NCBI GenBank assembly: GCA_963978895.1
Contig: OZ022242.1
Coordinates: forward strand, 28,057,924 to 28,121,923
DNA length: 64,000 nucleotides
Origin: Erpobdella octoculata
Lineage: Eukaryota; Annelida; Clitellata; Hirudinida; Erpobdellidae
Direction: 5' to 3'
The position numbers and the translations under genes are program-made. The notes beneath the pieces are model-generated. The model was not told where the DNA came from. It saw nothing but the letters and a program-made list of their open reading frames with translations, and did no database searches. Below are positions 61,326 through 64,000 of the stretch, one piece after another; position 1 is the stretch's first letter, and each line of letters begins with the position of its first letter.

Positions 61326-62974
61326 TATCAAAAGAGCGAAAACATAAGGGCGAAAAAAAAGGGCGAACATAAAAGGGCGAAACTAAAAAGGGCGAATGCT
61401 AAAATGATCGCACGATAATAAGAGCGAAAATGAAAAGGGCGAAACTAAAAAGAGCGCACAATAAAAAAGGCGAACGTCAAAAAAGCGAAAACATGAAATA
61501 TTATAATTTATAATTTTACTCACACACTAGCAGCACAAACCAACTTTTTTTCTTCTGCTATCTCGCTTTCACTCTCTCTCCCTAGTGAAACGCATGGTAC
61601 TTTATTTTTTGTTCCTCTCTCTTTTTCTCTCTCTCACTCTCTGTCTCGCTCTCTCTTTGTCCTTAGTAAAATGCATGTTTCTTTTTTTCTCATTCTTTCT
61701 TTTTTATGTTTCTCTCGTTATAATTTTTTATCTATTGTCTTTTTTTGTTTTGTTTGTCTCTCTTTTCTTTTCTTTTTTCTATTTGTGTTTTTCTTCTCTC
61801 CCTTTTCCTAAATGATAATGATATTGTGGCGCGGGTGTTTTAAATGTTTAGTAAATATTATAACAGTTAATCGTCTCCTCTTTTTCTTCTTTCTCTTTCT
61901 CTTTTTCTTCCCGCCTCTCTTTCTCTCTCTTTCTCTTTCATAGCTTCCAATAAAAATTCACTCATGTGAATGTTGCAAACACATTAAAAACACATTAGTG
62001 CCAGATGCCAATGTCACGGTCAAGAAACTTCCTACTTAATTATAGTTCAAACTTGAATTTATAGATAAGTATTTTTTGTACCAATTTGGTTATAGGAAAA
62101 TTTGCTCATTTAAAAACCTATTTAACTCTACAGTTTCTGTACAAAAAGTGATGCACAAATTATACCCAGTAGTGGAGAGTTATAACCAAGAAAAATAATA
62201 ATATAAATTACATTGTTAAATTAAATTTTAATAATACAATAATGGGTTGAAATAACTTTGGACATTTTAACTAGGAACAATTTGATCGCGGACATTGTAC
62301 ATAGCGCTAAAAATTGAAAAAAGAAACGCAAATAAAATACACGTTTTATCACTGTTCTCTTGATCATGGAACCGAGAGAATGATAGAGAAAACTTTATTT
62401 GTTTGTGTGCGTGCCTGAATGAAAAAGAAAGTAAAAGAGAGGCTTAATTCGTGCGCGCGTGCGTGCGTGTGATAGAAAGAGAACCCTGTAATGGCGAGTA
62501 TCTCAAATGGCTAAATTTAAAATTACTAACGGGGCTGCTCGGAGTTTTTAGAGGTTTTGCCATCATTTTCTTTCACCTTTTTCCCTCCCTCTGTTTCCTT
62601 TCCTTTCCTATTTGTTTTCCCGTTCTCGCACACACGGCCGCTGAATGTCCCGCGGCCACTCGCTCTCCCTTTCCCGCTCATACTCTCACTCGCTTGCGGA
62701 ATTCCACTCGCTCTTCCGCTCACGCTTAATTTTTTTCTATTTTTTTGCCCATAAAACTTTAAATAGATTTCTTAAAAATTTATTGAAACATAGATAATAC
62801 AAACTTATTTTCGCCTTTTTGATGTTCGCTTTTTTTATTGTTCGCCTTTTTTAGTTTCGCCCTTTTCATTTTCGCTCTTATTATCGTGCGCTCTTTTTAG
62901 CATTCGCCCTTTTTAGTTTCGCTCTGTTGTGTTCGCCCTTTTGTTTTCGCCTTTATGTTTTCGCCCTTTTGATA
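61326..62974. mobile_element. Element with about 165-bp terminal inverted repeats made of GGGCGAAA subrepeats
   Basis: 61326-61491 and 62808-62974 are reverse complements and start TATCAAAAG(A/G)GCGAAAAC. Each arm is a chain of 12-17 bp subunits (AAAAGGGCGAAACT...). The interior has pyrimidine-rich tracts (61560-61800 and 61875-61940), two short frames without domains, and a family D fragment at 62527-62750. No target duplication directly at the ends. Non-coding, class unknown. Confidence 0.75.
62527..62750 (+). repeat. Family D repeat fragment
   Basis: CTAACGGGGCTGCTCGGAGT, TTTTAGAGGTTTTGCC and pyrimidine-rich CACTCGCTCTCCCTTTCCC units, nested in the long-TIR element. Confidence 0.6.
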
Positions 62975-63650
62975 GTAAACTGCCGACCAGCGTTTTATCA
63001 AAGCGTAGGAAGTTGCCGACCACCAATAAAATAAAAACAACTCATTGTTATTTTGTATTTAAACAATACGGAGCTGCCGACCTCGAAGTTGCCGACCACA
63101 ACAATAATCTCTGTGGTTTACATTTTATAAAAATATAAAATAAACTCAGGCGATTTGAATTTAACACGCTTTTGTGAAGAAGCAGCCGGTGTGAAAAACG
63201 TTGTACTTACCAGTGTTATTTCAAGTGTGAAAAAATAAATTTAATAAAGACGCTTAATAAATGGTATTGGCATTGTGTTGTATTATATTTTCCTAGTAGA
63301 TTTTGTTCCATCTCAGTTCATCGAGCGCGTCGAACAAGTCACCTGGGATTAGCTAGTAAGTCAGATAAGATGCTAATTAAAAGTTAATTAACAACTCTCT
63401 TCTACAGCTCTTGTGTTAGAAATAATTTGAAAGTACAAAACAAACTATATTGGTTAAAAATTACCAATCAATTCGAATCATTAGATTTTTAAACCATTTG
63501 AAACCTCTGCTTCCTGCTGCACTACTACCCCTGCGCTGTTTGTGAATTTTTATTTTATTTATTTATTCGTGTTTTAAGAAAAGATCTGACAGAACGCAGG
63601 AAATCATAAACAAATAAGCAAAAACAACAAGAAATTAAAAGAAAGTCTAT
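62975..63650. other. Intergenic with dispersed TGCCGACC motifs
   Basis: TGCCGACC occurs four times between 62981 and 63100 and once more at 61309, left of the long-TIR element. The remainder is AT-rich without features. Confidence 0.45.
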
Positions 63651-63890
63651 GAGGCGCTGGTGGCAGAGCGGTAGAGCGCTCGCCTGTTGATCGTTAGGTC
63701 GGCAGTTCAAGCCTCACCTGCGTCACCAGCGTAACTCCCTTAGGCAAGGAGTTCACTCGCATTGCTTTCTCATGTCTATGAAAATAGCGTGTTCTTCGAA
63801 GCTTCCGATCCAAAGGAACCTTCGTAAGCGCCTCTGACTTATCTGGCGCTATATAAATTCATCATTATTATTATTATTATTATATTAAAC
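63651..63890 (+). repeat. tRNA-derived SINE, full head
   Basis: A box TGGCAGAGCGG (63661-63671), B box GTTCAAGCC (63705-63713), body with CACCAGCGTAACTCCCTTAG, a conserved end TCTGGCGCTATATAAATTC and a (TTA)n tail (63865-63885). The same family is at 36075-36290. The head resembles a tRNA but lacks a matching acceptor stem. Confidence 0.85.
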
Positions 63891-63892
63891 TC

Positions 63893-64000
63893 CGCCTTGC
63901 TTTTGCAAGCCAGTCCCAAGCCTGGAGAAAGGAGGAGGGAAAAGTTAAAGGATCAAATTATGATCCACGACTGGTAGTACTTAGGTGCTTCTGACACAGC
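63893..64000 (+). repeat. SINE-B copy, cut by the window end
   Basis: AACTCCGCCTTGCTTTTGCA, CCCAAGCCTGGAGAAAGGAG, GGATCAAATTATGATCC and GTAGTACTTAGGTGCTTC, directly after the (TTA)n tail of the preceding SINE; continues beyond the window. Confidence 0.75.

Noticed and set aside
61585..61815. Hydrophobic Phe/Leu/Ser-rich small protein
   Set aside because: Lies in pyrimidine-rich low-complexity DNA inside the long-TIR element.
63651..63730. A functional tRNA gene at the right end
   Set aside because: Same boxes, but the sequence continues into a SINE body with a (TTA)n tail and a second truncated copy exists at 36075.

Overview
The window is nuclear DNA of an invertebrate-type animal: AT-rich, intron-bearing, and crowded with retrotransposons, hAT transposons, SINEs and (TA)n microsatellites. 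The taxon cannot be fixed from the sequence. One weak hint towards a deuterostome is a Ty3/gypsy remnant with the integrase-before-reverse-transcriptase order of the Gmr1-like group, which was first recognised in deuterostomes.

Two host genes can be assembled exon by exon, with matching splice phases. (1) A GATA-type zinc-finger transcription factor of the GATA4/5/6 kind lies on the + strand (14697-31047, five exons, 658 aa). Its C-terminal finger is canonical, but the exon where the N-terminal finger should be carries only a degenerate cysteine pattern. (2) The mitochondrial pyruvate dehydrogenase E1 alpha subunit lies on the - strand (53844-47368, nine exons, 414 aa). It has a transit peptide, the thiamine-diphosphate motif and all three regulatory serines. 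The two genes converge tail to tail across about 16 kb of repeats. They are functionally unrelated; each is a single-copy host gene whose longer introns are mostly filled with mobile DNA.

Layout: 0-5 kb, decayed Gmr1-like Ty3/gypsy element. 5-11.4 kb, hAT MITEs with CCCGAAC arrays (one inside a LINE), a recurrent unclassified repeat (called family D here) and a 330-bp hairpin. 11.4-14.7 kb, the region upstream of GATA. 14.7-31 kb, the GATA gene; intron 1 holds LINE pieces and a hAT, intron 2 a 155-bp (TA)n and a nearly intact antisense CR1/L2-type LINE with a 1047-aa ORF2. 31-47 kb, a nest of repeats: a 2.75-kb hAT with transposase remnants, then a LINE broken by a 3.55-kb hAT, a 1.38-kb hAT and a second LINE. 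47.4-53.8 kb, the PDH E1 alpha gene. 54-64 kb, LINE 3' ends, a hAT with transposase remnant, SINEs, a 61-bp tandem array and a long-TIR element.

The main structural result is that eight hAT-type insertions can be delimited by eye with matching 8-bp target-site duplications: six perfect, one 7/8, and one imperfect in TA-rich DNA. Four of them sit inside older LINE copies. I saw no rRNA, true tRNA, CRISPR array or bacterial-type operon.
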